A DNA stretch of 64,000 nucleotides from Bacteroidota bacterium. GTDB taxonomy: Bacteria > Bacteroidota > Bacteroidia > AKYH767-A > OLB10. The stretch spans positions 1 to 64,000 of the forward strand of contig JADJOA010000015.1 of NCBI GenBank assembly GCA_016714005.1, given 5' to 3'. The notes under the pieces were generated by a model. It was not told where the DNA came from. It searched no databases and saw only the letters and a program-made list of their open reading frames with translations. This document shows positions 1-7,323 of this stretch, one piece after another. Every line of letters starts with the position of its first letter. Positions within the stretch are counted from its first letter, which is position 1. A program made the translations under genes and the position numbers.

Positions 1-101
1 TTGTTCGTGTCAGCATTTTATTTTGTAGTTAAGAGTTTTTAATCTGAGTATTTTATAAATTTTTATGGACAGATTGAATACCAGAAATAATTTCGTTTTT
101 A

Positions 102-600
102 CTATTTGTGAGTCATGAGCATTTCAAGTGATTTAACTTTTTTCCACACCATATAGAGTGGAATAATTCCAAGGACTCCAAATGAGCAATCAATCAACCG
201 GTGATAGAATGGAATTCTGATGGGTCCTGCAATAAATGCAAGCGGCAATACGGCAATGCAACACAACATTGCCCATTCAATAATCCAGATATTTTTAACA
301 GGGTTTTTATACGGACCAATAAAAGCCAGACCAATACAATATGTGCAAACGCAGCAGTTTGTTCCATAACTGATAAAAGGATAGTTTATTGGTTTCAACA
401 ATGCCGGTATAAATTTGAGTAAGCCAGAGCTGCATAAAGGCAGGAAAGAAATGTAAACGCTGGTATATAAATTTTATTTCAGTTTCGATAGGGAAGGCGG
501 TGATACCACTAAAGATTAACAGAATTACAAAAAGTAAAATCCATTTGCGGATTTGAGCAAGCAATTTTGTGGTTTGGTGATTTGTTGAGGAGTATGTCAT
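102..600 (-). CDS. Membrane protein, unknown family, frame-disrupted
   Basis: Two overlapping minus-strand frames join near position 400 into one protein of about 165 residues. The N-terminal part begins MTYSSTNHQTTK and has a hydrophobic segment (KWILLFVILLIFSGITAFP). The C-terminal part has two more hydrophobic stretches and ends in EMLMTHK. The overlap can be read in both frames, but only the second keeps a membrane-protein composition, so a one-base indel near 400 is the simplest explanation. I do not recognise the family. It is the most downstream gene of a set that includes a winged-helix regulator, so it may be co-transcribed with it. No function is assigned. Confidence 0.5.
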
Positions 601-661
601 GTTGTTTGTTTTTTTCTACTGTCTAGGTTTTGAAATGATGGTTTCTGTTACGATAAATCCT

Positions 662-1081
662 CTAATGGAAATAATGAGAGAACTTGTAGGCAAAGCAAAT
701 GGGAAGAGCCAAATTAAGCCATCGTGATTTAGATCGGGTAAAAGAATACTTATCATAAAATCCTAAGCCAAGCAGAGTAAGAAGAATATTGTATTGAAAA
801 TGCGAGGAGTACTTTTTAAGGTACGTATCATTAATCATAAAACCTTTAGCGCCTACTATTAAATGAAAGTAATATAATATGAAAAAAACGGAGGCTATAG
901 TTAACATCCAAAGTTCTTCACCTCTTGAAGGAGGAAAAAAGCTATCGGGATTTTGATAGGAAGAAGAGAACCATCCATCAAGTGTAAAGCCTACAACAAA
1001 TAATGATGGTATTGCACAAATAATTCCCCATAAAAGATTAATGGTAAACAGAAGTAGAAGTGTATTTTTTATTCGTTTCAT
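662..1081 (-). CDS. Small multi-pass membrane protein, unknown family
   Basis: An intact frame of about 139 residues starting MKRIKNTLLLLF. An upstream in-frame TTG would add eight residues but lies inside a palindrome, so I prefer the ATG. Two clear hydrophobic segments sit near the N-terminus and the middle (MLTIASVFFILYYFHLIVG), and a weaker one near residue 100. The C-terminal third is basic. The gene lies 63 bases after the winged-helix regulator on the same strand, and its start codon is immediately preceded by a 19-bp palindrome that could be the regulator's operator. No known domain was recognised; it could be a small-molecule sensor or transporter partner, but that is a guess. Confidence 0.6.
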   Translation of the reverse strand: MKRIKNTLLLLFTINLLWGIICAIPSLFVVGFTLDGWFSSSYQNPDSFFPPSRGEELWMLTIASVFFILYYFHLIVGAKGFMINDTYLKKYSSHFQYNILLTLLGLGFYDKYSFTRSKSRWLNLALPICFAYKFSHYFH

Positions 1082-1090
1082 TTTACGAAG

Positions 1091-1109
1091 TACTTTGTAA
1101 TACAAAGTA
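1091..1109. promoter_or_regulatory. Perfect 19-bp palindrome, candidate operator
   Basis: TACTTTGTA-A-TACAAAGTA is perfectly symmetric around position 1100. Its CTTTG arm ends 11 nt before the ATG of the membrane protein gene at 1081. The core CTTTG-N5-CAAAG recurs at 2160-2174 at the same distance from another start in the same gene set, which carries a winged-helix regulator. The arm also resembles the TAnnTTTG -7 element, so binding here would block transcription. Binding by that regulator is an inference. Confidence 0.55.
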
Positions 1110-1144
1110 AATTATTAAAAAAAATTGTGTTTGTTAAGAATTAT

Positions 1145-1447
1145 TTATTTGGTTCCATTCTTCAAAATTTTTTCCATCACAGCAATGTAATCTGCAAATG
1201 CTTTTTTTTACCTGAGCGTTGCAGTATAAGTAGTCTGCGGTTTTTTGCCCACAAACTGTTTTTTTACTTCAATGTAGTTTTCCTTCTCCAACGCAGTAAT
1301 GTGGCTCGCCAGGTTGCCGTCACTTAAGTTGAGTTTTTCTTTTAGCTCTTTAAATTCAATTTTAGTATTCACCATCAACAAACTCATGATAGCAAGCCTT
1401 ACCCGGCTTTCAAACATTTTATCAAAGCTGTCAATAAACTCTTTCAT
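1145..1447 (-). CDS. Winged-helix transcriptional regulator, C-terminus frame-shifted
   Basis: A small DNA-binding regulator of the ArsR/MarR-like single winged-helix type. The N-terminal 79 residues are open (MKEFIDSFDKMFESRVRLAI...) and include the helix-turn-helix KEKLNLSDGNLASHITALEK followed by the wing (YIEVKKQFVGKKPQTTYTA). The frame then stops at an A8 run (1202-1209 region). One base fewer restores GKKAFADYIAVMEKILKNGTK and a stop at 1145, giving the usual length of about 100 residues. It sits between membrane protein genes on the same strand, a common arrangement for this family. Two CTTTG-N5-CAAAG palindromes in the cluster are plausible targets. Confidence 0.8.
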
Positions 1448-1494
1448 TATTCTTTTTTATGCCTATCAAAATTCAATGAGTCGTAAATTAGAAA

Positions 1495-2148
1495 TCATTT
1501 GTTATCCGTACCATTTCTTTTTTCATATTTATTATACATCATCAATCCATAAATAATATGCATTACTCCAAAACCTAAAGCCCAGAACAGTAGTCCGTAA
1601 CCATGAAATAGGTTGCTGCTAACCCAAGTGCAATTCTAATGATGCCAAGAGTTCTAACTTCATCGCGAGTGTATTTGCGGGCATTAACCTAAAGCCAATC
1701 CGTAAAGATAAGCATGGCAGGCGCAATAAAACCAATGTAGGTATGATGTAATAATAAAGACAGAATACTCCTCCGGTACAAAGAGGAATCATCATATTAA
1801 TGGTAAGTCTTTTAGCAACACTGTCCCATAATTTTCCGCCTTCCTTTTTATATTTCTATTGGTAAGCAGATAGCAAACGAGTAACGATAACCCAAAACTA
1901 ATCCGGCATCTAAAAAAAAAGAAAGTATAGAAATCTATATTGGGCTCACCCAATGAATTATAAGCATATTGGTAATAATTGTTAGAAGTAAAATCAAGTT
2001 TCAAAAAAAGTAAGCCGCAGCTGCTCCTGCTAGTGCAGACAGACCTGCAAATACCCCCCGACAATCCACTTAGGGAAAGGAATCGGCTGTTGCGGTCCAT
2101 CAATGCTTTTATTTCCTGTAGGGTTTCTAATTGCTTCTCGTTATTCAT
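1495..2148 (-). CDS. Membrane protein linked to winged-helix regulator, frame-disrupted
   Basis: The start MNNEKQLETLQEIKALMDRN and the following RFLSLSGLSG are characteristic of a Bacteroidota membrane protein family often encoded beside a small winged-helix regulator. The frame is lost after about 32 residues and regained in pieces: a segment LLVCYLLTNRNIKRKAENYG, then TGGVFCLYYYIIPTYIGFIA, then ALGFGVMHIIYGLMMYNKYE, ending at 1495. At least three indels are needed. The reconstructed protein is about 215 residues with an N-terminal coiled segment and four to six membrane helices. No biochemical function is known to me. A CTTTG-N5-CAAAG palindrome precedes the start by 11 nt. Confidence 0.65.
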
Positions 2149-2158
2149 TTTGGAAAGC

Positions 2159-2175
2159 GCTTTGTGTTGCAAAGG
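2159..2175. promoter_or_regulatory. Second CTTTG-N5-CAAAG site, candidate operator
   Basis: GCTTTGTGTTGCAAAGG has inverted arms CTTTG and CAAAG separated by five bases, as at 1093-1107. The gene-proximal arm begins 12 positions from the first base of the ATG at 2148. The site at 1093 has the same 12-position offset from the ATG at 1081. Shared core and shared spacing argue for a common regulator. No binding evidence is available from sequence alone. Confidence 0.45.
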
Positions 2176-2257
2176 AAATGTATGTTGAGGAAGTATGCAA
2201 GTTTTTTGAAAAGATTGACATAGATTCTGATTTGGGTAGAAACAGCGGGATAGGGGA

Positions 2258-2447
2258 GATACAGATAAACAGATTTAAAGACTTATGAGAATGACTATTC
2301 CAAGTAAACAATTTTTTTAATTGTGTTTATGAATTTCGTTTACCAGATTGATTTGTCAATTTGCACTAAAAATGCTTTGCATTGTACAATTTGTGAAAAT
2401 TTTAAAGCGAAGCGTTTAATTGTTTTAAAAATCTGTTAATCTGTGTC
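2258..2447. repeat. Imperfect inverted repeat with ATCTGT words flanking a structured spacer
   Basis: A 19-nt arm at 2258-2276 is matched in reverse complement at 2429-2447 with two mismatches. Each arm holds the word ATCTGT twice at 9-nt spacing. The 152-nt spacer contains smaller hairpins (AATGCTTTGCATT near 2383, TTAAAGCGAAGCGTTTAA near 2402). This interval of about 400 bases upstream of the membrane protein gene holds no convincing reading frame. The architecture is like the hairpin elements at 50.7 and 52.7 kb, with a different word. Confidence 0.5.
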
Positions 2448-2477
2448 TAAAAAACGATTATCAGTTGTAATTCTTAA

Positions 2478-2504
2478 TAAAAAATCCGGCTTGTGAAGCC
2501 GGAT
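2478..2504 (-). terminator. Rho-independent terminator of the short lipoprotein-like gene
   Basis: A 9-bp perfect stem (ATCCGGCTT / AAGCCGGAT) with a three-base loop is followed on the minus strand by a T-rich tract. It lies about 47 bases beyond the stop of the 33-codon minus-strand gene, supporting that gene as a real transcript. Confidence 0.75.
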
Positions 2505-2550
2505 ACCAAATATTTTTTGATTTGACTTAAACTTTGCCTTTGGTGTTTGT

Positions 2551-2652
2551 TTACATTAGCCTTACCATAAGCAGGGCATTTTCGCGTGGTTTGCAGGCGC
2601 TGAATCCAACTATTAAGGCAAGTACTGTTAATGCTAAAAGGTTCTTCTTCAT
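2551..2652 (-). CDS. 33-residue exported or lipoprotein-like peptide
   Basis: A short minus-strand frame encodes MKKNLLALTVLALIVGFSAC followed by KPRENALLMVRLM. The N-terminus has the Lys-Lys start, hydrophobic core and terminal Cys of a lipoprotein signal, although the -3 residue (Phe) is atypical of a lipobox. A strong terminator follows. An indel could hide a longer C-terminus. I cannot name a family. The combination of signal sequence, clean start and stop, and own terminator makes it likely to be expressed. Confidence 0.5.
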   Translation of the reverse strand: MKKNLLALTVLALIVGFSACKPRENALLMVRLM

Positions 2653-2787
2653 GTTAAAGTTTTTTAAAGACGGGCAAATAAACAAATTATATAGTTACTA
2701 ACGAAAAGCGAATATTTATGTTGCGCTTAAGTTTTTAACAGCGTTATCAGCTTCATAAGTGAGTTTAATAGAATATGATGGCTTGTA

Positions 2788-2817
2788 TTTGCACTTTATT
2801 CTATTTTTTTAGTTTTG
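2788..2817 (+). promoter_or_regulatory. Bacteroidota-type promoter of metK
   Basis: TTTG at 2788-2791 and TAGTTTTG at 2810-2817 match the phylum's -33 TTTG and -7 TAnnTTTG elements with an 18-nt gap (usual 19-21). This gives a leader of about 30 nt before the metK ATG. Confidence 0.65.
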
Positions 2818-2854
2818 CGACCCTTATTTAAAAATCCAAATAAAACAACATCAT

Positions 2855-4071
2855 ATGCCTTATTTATTTACCTCCGAATCGGTTTCAGAAGGACACCCCG
2901 ATAAAGTTGCCGACCAGATTTCCGATGCATTAATTGATAATTTTCTTGCTTATGATCCGTCTTCTAAAGTTGCCTGTGAAACGCTGGTTACAACAGGGCA
3001 GGTGGTGCTTGCAGGTGAAGTAAAATCAAAAGCTTATTTAGATGTGCAGGATATTGCACGTGATGTAATTAAGAAAATTGGTTACACCAAAAGCGAATAC
3101 ATGTTTGAAGCCAACTCATGTGGTATTTTTTTCTGCCATACATGAGCAATCAGCTGATATTAACCAAGGTGTAGAACGTAAAAAACCTGAGGAGCAGGGA
3201 GCCGGTGACCAAGGGATGATGTTTGGTTACGCTTGTCGTGAGACTGATACATACATGCCATTGCCTTTGGAAATTGCCCATCTTTTATTACGCGAACTTG
3301 CAATAATCAGAAGAGAACAAAAGGTGATGAAGTATTTACGGCCTGATGCAAAATCGCAAGTAACTATTGAATATAACGACAACAATCAGCCTGTAAGAAT
3401 TGATGCAATTGTAATTTCTCCCTACACAGCACGATGATTTTTGCATCTGAATCGTAATGCTTAAGAAAATTAAGGATGATGTAACTAACATTCTATACCA
3501 CATGGAACGAAAAATACAAACGTTCAGGATTATTCAATAACAAAATCGCGTATCACGAAATCCTACCGGTAAATTTCTATATTATGGGACCAGATGGTGA
3601 TACCGGGTTAACTGGAAGAAAAATTATTGTTGATACCTACGGTGGTAAAGGAGCTCATGGCGGTGCTTTTAGCGGCAAAGATCCGAGCAAGGTCGATCGT
3701 AAGCCGGTTGCTGCCACACGTCATATTGCTAAGCATTCGGTTGCTGCAGGAGTGTGTGTGTGATGAGGTATTGGTTCAGGCTGCCTATGCCATTGGTGTT
3801 GCCGAGCCAGTTGGGCTGTATGTTAACACTTACGGTACATCTAAAGTAGGTTTAACCGATGGCAAATAGCTAACAGCATTGGTGCCATGAAGGAATTTGA
3901 CATGCGTCCTTATTTTATTGAAAAACGCTTTAACCTCCGTAGCCCTACCTACTCAGGAACAGCAGCTTATGGACACATGGACGCGAGGTAAGATTGTAGA
4001 AAAGACCTCAATAACTTGGGAAGAATTGAATGCTGTTACTGCGGTTAAAAAGCAGTTTGGTGTGAAGTAAG
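2855..4071 (+). CDS. metK: S-adenosylmethionine synthetase, frame-disrupted
   Basis: Cytoplasmic enzyme making S-adenosylmethionine from methionine and ATP. The N-terminus MPYLFTSESVSEGHPDKVAD holds the GHPDK ATP/metal motif. The frame shifts near 3118, then continues with the signature GAGDQGMMFGYACRET. It breaks again near 3430 and 3520, continues with MGPDGDTGLTGRKIIVDTYG and the second signature GGAFSGKDPSKVDR, shifts near 3755 to VQAAYAIGVAEPVGLYVNTY, and ends AVTAVKKQFGVK. The span corresponds to about 405 codons; the family is usually 380-430. All major motifs survive, so the breaks look like base-call errors. It has its own promoter and terminator. Confidence 0.93.
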
Positions 4072-4110
4072 AATTTGAACACTGCACAATCCCTCCCGTT
4101 TAGTGAGGAT

Positions 4111-4149
4111 AAAATGGATTATGGTTTAAACCAGAATCCATTTTTTTTT
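4111..4149 (+). terminator. Rho-independent terminator after metK
   Basis: A 10-bp stem pairs AAAATGGATT (4111-4120) with AATCCATTTT (4135-4144). The loop contains the self-complementary GGTTTAAACC, and a T9 tract follows. It lies 40 bases after the metK stop. Confidence 0.75.
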
Positions 4150-4174
4150 GAAATCGTTTTTCTTTCAGCCCTCT

Positions 4175-4182
4175 TATATTTG
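4175..4182 (+). promoter_or_regulatory. -7 element upstream of the first glycosyltransferase
   Basis: TATATTTG fits TAnnTTTG and is followed 15 nt later by the GTG start, implying a leader of under 15 nt. No well-placed -33 TTTG is visible. Confidence 0.45.
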
Positions 4183-4197
4183 CGCACCGTTTAAAAA

Positions 4198-5417
4198 GTG
4201 AAAAAAATCCTTTACATATCTTACGATGGAATGACTGACTCCCCTAGGGCAAAGCCGTAAAAATACCTTATGAAGGTCTTGCAAATGCTGGCTATGACAT
4301 GACCGTTTTAAGTTGTGAGAAAAAGGATAAGTTATTAGAAAAAGGAGATTTAATAAGGACCTTGCTTTCAGATAGAGGGATAAAATGGGAAACGTTTTTT
4401 TTTACATCATCGCCACCAATACTCTCTAAAATGTATGATTTGTGGCAGTTAAAATCAAAGGCTGAAAAACTGCATCTTCAAAACAACATGACATGACACA
4501 TTGCCGCAGTTATGTTTCAGCACAGGCTGGCTTGTTGTTAAAGAAAAATACGGAGTAAAATTTCTATTTGACATACGTGGTTTTGGGTTGATGAGCGTGT
4601 TGACGGAGGCATTTGGAATTTGAATAATTCCCTTTATAAAATTATTTACAATGATTATAAAAAAAGAGAAGCGGATTTTATATCAAACTGCGATGCATTG
4701 GTTTCTTTAACGCATAATGGCAAAAAGGAAATGCTCAAATGGAAGAGCTACAAACAGCAGCCACTTTCTGTTATTCCGTGCAGTGCCGATTTTGAGTTGT
4801 TTTCTCTTACATCAAACAAACAAAAAACAGCAGCAAGGGAGAAGTTAAATCTAAAGGAAGACGATTTTGTTATAAGTTATCTTGGCTCAATAGGTACGTG
4901 GTATATGGTTGACGAAATGATGGCGTTTTTTTCACTGTTAAAAGCAAAAATTCCCACTGCAAAATTTTTATTTATCACAAATGGCGAGCATGGAAAAATA
5001 AAGCAGGTTGCACAAACTCATGGCATTAATGCAAATGATTTGGTTTTAACCTCTGCACCAAGAAAGGAAGTTCCGTCTGTAACAAAAGCAAGCGATGTTA
5101 GCATTTCGTTTATCAAACCATGTTATTCTAAAATATCATCTTCACCAACAAAATTGGGCGAGCTTTTGGCAATGGGAATTCCGGTAATTTGTAATAGTGG
5201 GGTGGGAGACGTGAAAGAAATTGTGGAGCAAACCCAAAGCGGAATTTGTATAGACGATTTTGAAAAATCAACTATGACAAATGCAGCAATGAATCTTTTT
5301 GAGGTGGTAAAAAATGTAAATCATCAGTTGATAAGAGATAAAGCCAAAGAAATTTACGATTTGGAAAATGCCCGCAATAAATACATACATCTTTACAAAA
5401 CGGTTTTGAAGGATTAA
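4198..5417 (+). CDS. GT4-type glycosyltransferase, frame-disrupted
   Basis: Transfers a sugar from an activated donor to a surface polysaccharide or lipid-linked acceptor (family-level inference). A GTG start gives the typical N-terminus KKILYISYDGMTDS. Frames shift near 4240-4300, 4490 and 4590, with conserved pieces in each frame (YDMTVLSCEKK, FLFDIRGF, DERVDGGIWNLNNSLYK). From 4620 the frame is open to the end and holds the GT-B C-terminal domain, including the donor-binding region KLGELLAMGIPVICNSGVGD. Reconstructed length is about 406 residues, normal for the family. The next glycosyltransferase starts 6 nt after the stop, so the two form an operon. Confidence 0.85.
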
Positions 5418-5423
5418 GAAAAT

Positions 5424-6509
5424 ATGTCCCAACAACGAAAACATAAAATTTTATTTGTTGCTCCTTATCCGTTTAACAAAGCGCCTTCGCAACGCTTAAA
5501 GTATGAGCAGTACTACGATTATTTTCGGGAAGCAGGCTTTGATATTACTACCAGTTCCTTTATTGATGATGATTTTTGGAAGGTAGTTTACAAACATGGC
5601 TTTATCTTAAAGAAAATACTTTTCACGCTCAAAGGCTACCTGCGCAGAATCCGCGATTTAATGTTTATAAGAAGATACGATGTTGTTTACATTCACCTTT
5701 GGGTAACACCGCTTGGTTTACCGGTATATGAATGGCTGTTTTGCCTGTTTGCCAAAAAGGTTGTTTACGATATAGATGATTTAATTTTTCTCGGACACTC
5801 CAGTTCCGCCAATAAAAAATCAGAATGGTTAAAGGGAAAAGCAAAGGCAATTTATCTGATGAAAAATGCAAATCATGTAATAACCTGCACACCTAAGCTA
5901 GATGATTTTGTAAGGCAGTATAATCAAAATACCACAGATATTTCATCAACCATCAACACAACAGTTTATCAACCAAAGGATAACCACACCATACATAAAT
6001 TGGTTATTGGCTGGAGTGGCAGCCACAGCACTGCCCGTTTTGTTTACTTACTTACCGATGTGTTTCTTAAACTAATAAAGGAAATTGATTTTACGCTTTT
6101 GGTTATTGGCGATGCTGAATTTAAAATGGAAGGCATAGATGTAAAAGCCATTGCCTGGAAAGCCGATACGGAAGTGGAAGATTTGAGCCAGATGGATATT
6201 GGTATTTATCCACTACCCGATGAGCCCTGGGTTTATGGCAAAAGCGGTCTAAAAGCATTGCAATACATGGCACTTGGCATACCAACTATTGCTACTGCAA
6301 TAGGAGCCAATTTCAGAATAATTAATAACGGGCAAAATGGTTTTTTGGCTAACTCAAAAGATGAATGGCTTGCTGCATTCAGGCAATTACTTTTAAATCA
6401 ACAATTGAGAGAAAATATTGGTAAGGCAGCGCGGAAAACAGTTGTTGAGCAGTTTTCTTTGGAGGCTAATAAAGAAACTTATTTAAAGATTTTAAGAACG
6501 CTTACGTAA
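5424..6509 (+). CDS. Glycosyltransferase, GT4-like
   Basis: An intact 361-residue GT-B glycosyltransferase. The N-terminal domain begins KHKILFVAPYPFNKAPSQRL and the C-terminal domain carries the donor-side segment SGLKALQYMALGIPTIATAI with the conserved Lys/Glu-type acidic region replaced by GxKALQYMA. The linker VIGWSGSHSTARFVYLL is typical of this subgroup. There is no membrane segment strong enough for a transmembrane anchor, so it probably acts at the cytoplasmic face. It follows the preceding glycosyltransferase by 6 nt. The acceptor and sugar are not predictable from sequence. Confidence 0.88.
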   Translation: MSQQRKHKILFVAPYPFNKAPSQRLKYEQYYDYFREAGFDITTSSFIDDDFWKVVYKHGFILKKILFTLKGYLRRIRDLMFIRRYDVVYIHLWVTPLGLPVYEWLFCLFAKKVVYDIDDLIFLGHSSSANKKSEWLKGKAKAIYLMKNANHVITCTPKLDDFVRQYNQNTTDISSTINTTVYQPKDNHTIHKLVIGWSGSHSTARFVYLLTDVFLKLIKEIDFTLLVIGDAEFKMEGIDVKAIAWKADTEVEDLSQMDIGIYPLPDEPWVYGKSGLKALQYMALGIPTIATAIGANFRIINNGQNGFLANSKDEWLAAFRQLLLNQQLRENIGKAARKTVVEQFSLEANKETYLKILRTLT

Positions 6510-6570
6510 AGCCACTGATAATCCGAATACGAATGGCTTTCAAATACTTTAAAAATACTTCAACACCACC

Positions 6571-6601
6571 TTTGCATTTTTCATTTCAATTTTTACTTTT
6601 G
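6571..6601 (+). promoter_or_regulatory. Promoter of rplU-rpmA
   Basis: TTTG at 6571-6574, a 19-nt gap, then TACTTTTG at 6594-6601. This is an excellent match to the Bacteroidota -33/-7 consensus. The rplU ATG follows 28 nt after the -7 element. Confidence 0.75.
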
Positions 6602-6629
6602 CGTCCCATTTAATAAAAATAGATAAGTC

Positions 6630-6941
6630 ATGTACGCTATAGTAAACATTGCCGGACAGCAGTTTAAGGTTCAAGAGAAGCAACAATTATTTGTTCACCG
6701 ATTAGATGCTGAAGAAGGTGCAGACGTTAAGTTTGAAAACGTTTTGTTGATTGACAATGGCGGCAGTGTAAAGGTTGGTAAGCCAACTTTGAGCGGTGCT
6801 GCTGTAAATGCAAAGGTTTTATCGCACCTTAAGGGGTGATAAAGTAATTGTGTTTAAAAGAAGAGAAGAAAGGGTTATGAGAAGAAAAACGGTCACCGTC
6901 AGTATTTCAGCAAAATAGAAATCAGTTCAATTAACGCTTAA
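6630..6941 (+). CDS. rplU: 50S ribosomal protein L21, frame-disrupted
   Basis: Large-subunit ribosomal protein that binds 23S rRNA. MYAIVNIAGQQFKVQEKQQL is a canonical L21 N-terminus and the frame is open to VNAKVLSHLKG. It then stops and the rest continues in another frame as DKVIVFKR, a basic stretch GYEKKNGHRQYFSKIEISSI, and a stop at 6939-6941. At least two indels are needed in the A/G-rich 6835-6895 stretch. The reconstructed length of about 103 residues is normal. rpmA follows 36 nt downstream, the conserved L21-L27 order. Confidence 0.95.
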
Positions 6942-6977
6942 TTTTTCAAGGTTTAATAATATAAAAATAAAAGTAAA

Positions 6978-7241
6978 ATGGCACACAAGAAGGGTGAAGG
7001 TAAAGTAAAAAATAACCGCGAGTCGCACAGTAAAAGACTTGGCATAAAAATATTTGGTGGACAAAAAGCAATTGCAGGTAACATTATTGTTCGTCAACGT
7101 GGTACAAAACATTTTCCCGGTGATGGAGTAGGTATCGGTAAAGACCATACACTTTACGCTGTTACTGATGGAGTAGTTGTATTCAAAAAAAGAAAAGATG
7201 ATAAATCATATGTTTATGTAAAACCTGTTGGCGAAGCATAA
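6978..7241 (+). CDS. rpmA: 50S ribosomal protein L27
   Basis: An intact 87-residue protein beginning MAHKKGEGKVKNNRESHSKR, the typical start of L27, whose N-terminal tail reaches the peptidyl-transferase centre. KIFGGQKAIAGNIIVRQRGT and HFPGDGVGIGKDHTLYAV are conserved core segments. The N-terminus starts directly with MAHKK, so it lacks the cleaved extension found in Firmicutes. It is co-transcribed with rplU and followed by a strong bidirectional terminator. Confidence 0.97.
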   Translation: MAHKKGEGKVKNNRESHSKRLGIKIFGGQKAIAGNIIVRQRGTKHFPGDGVGIGKDHTLYAVTDGVVVFKKRKDDKSYVYVKPVGEA

Positions 7242-7257
7242 ACACTAAACTTTAGTT

Positions 7258-7296
7258 AAAAAGAAAAGCCTTCTCATAAAGAAGGCTTTTCTTTTT
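7258..7296. terminator. Bidirectional terminator between rpmA and the ABC exporter gene
   Basis: A 17-bp perfect stem (7258-7274 with 7280-7296) and a five-base loop. The arms begin and end in A and T runs, so it can end transcription from both sides. It lies between converging stops at 7241 and 7324. Confidence 0.85.
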
Positions 7297-7323
7297 AACG
7301 ACTGTTATATGATTAAGTAGATT

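Noticed and set aside
2855..4071. metK as a decayed pseudogene
   Set aside because: Frame breaks do not remove any conserved motif, and the same error type affects many essential genes in the window.
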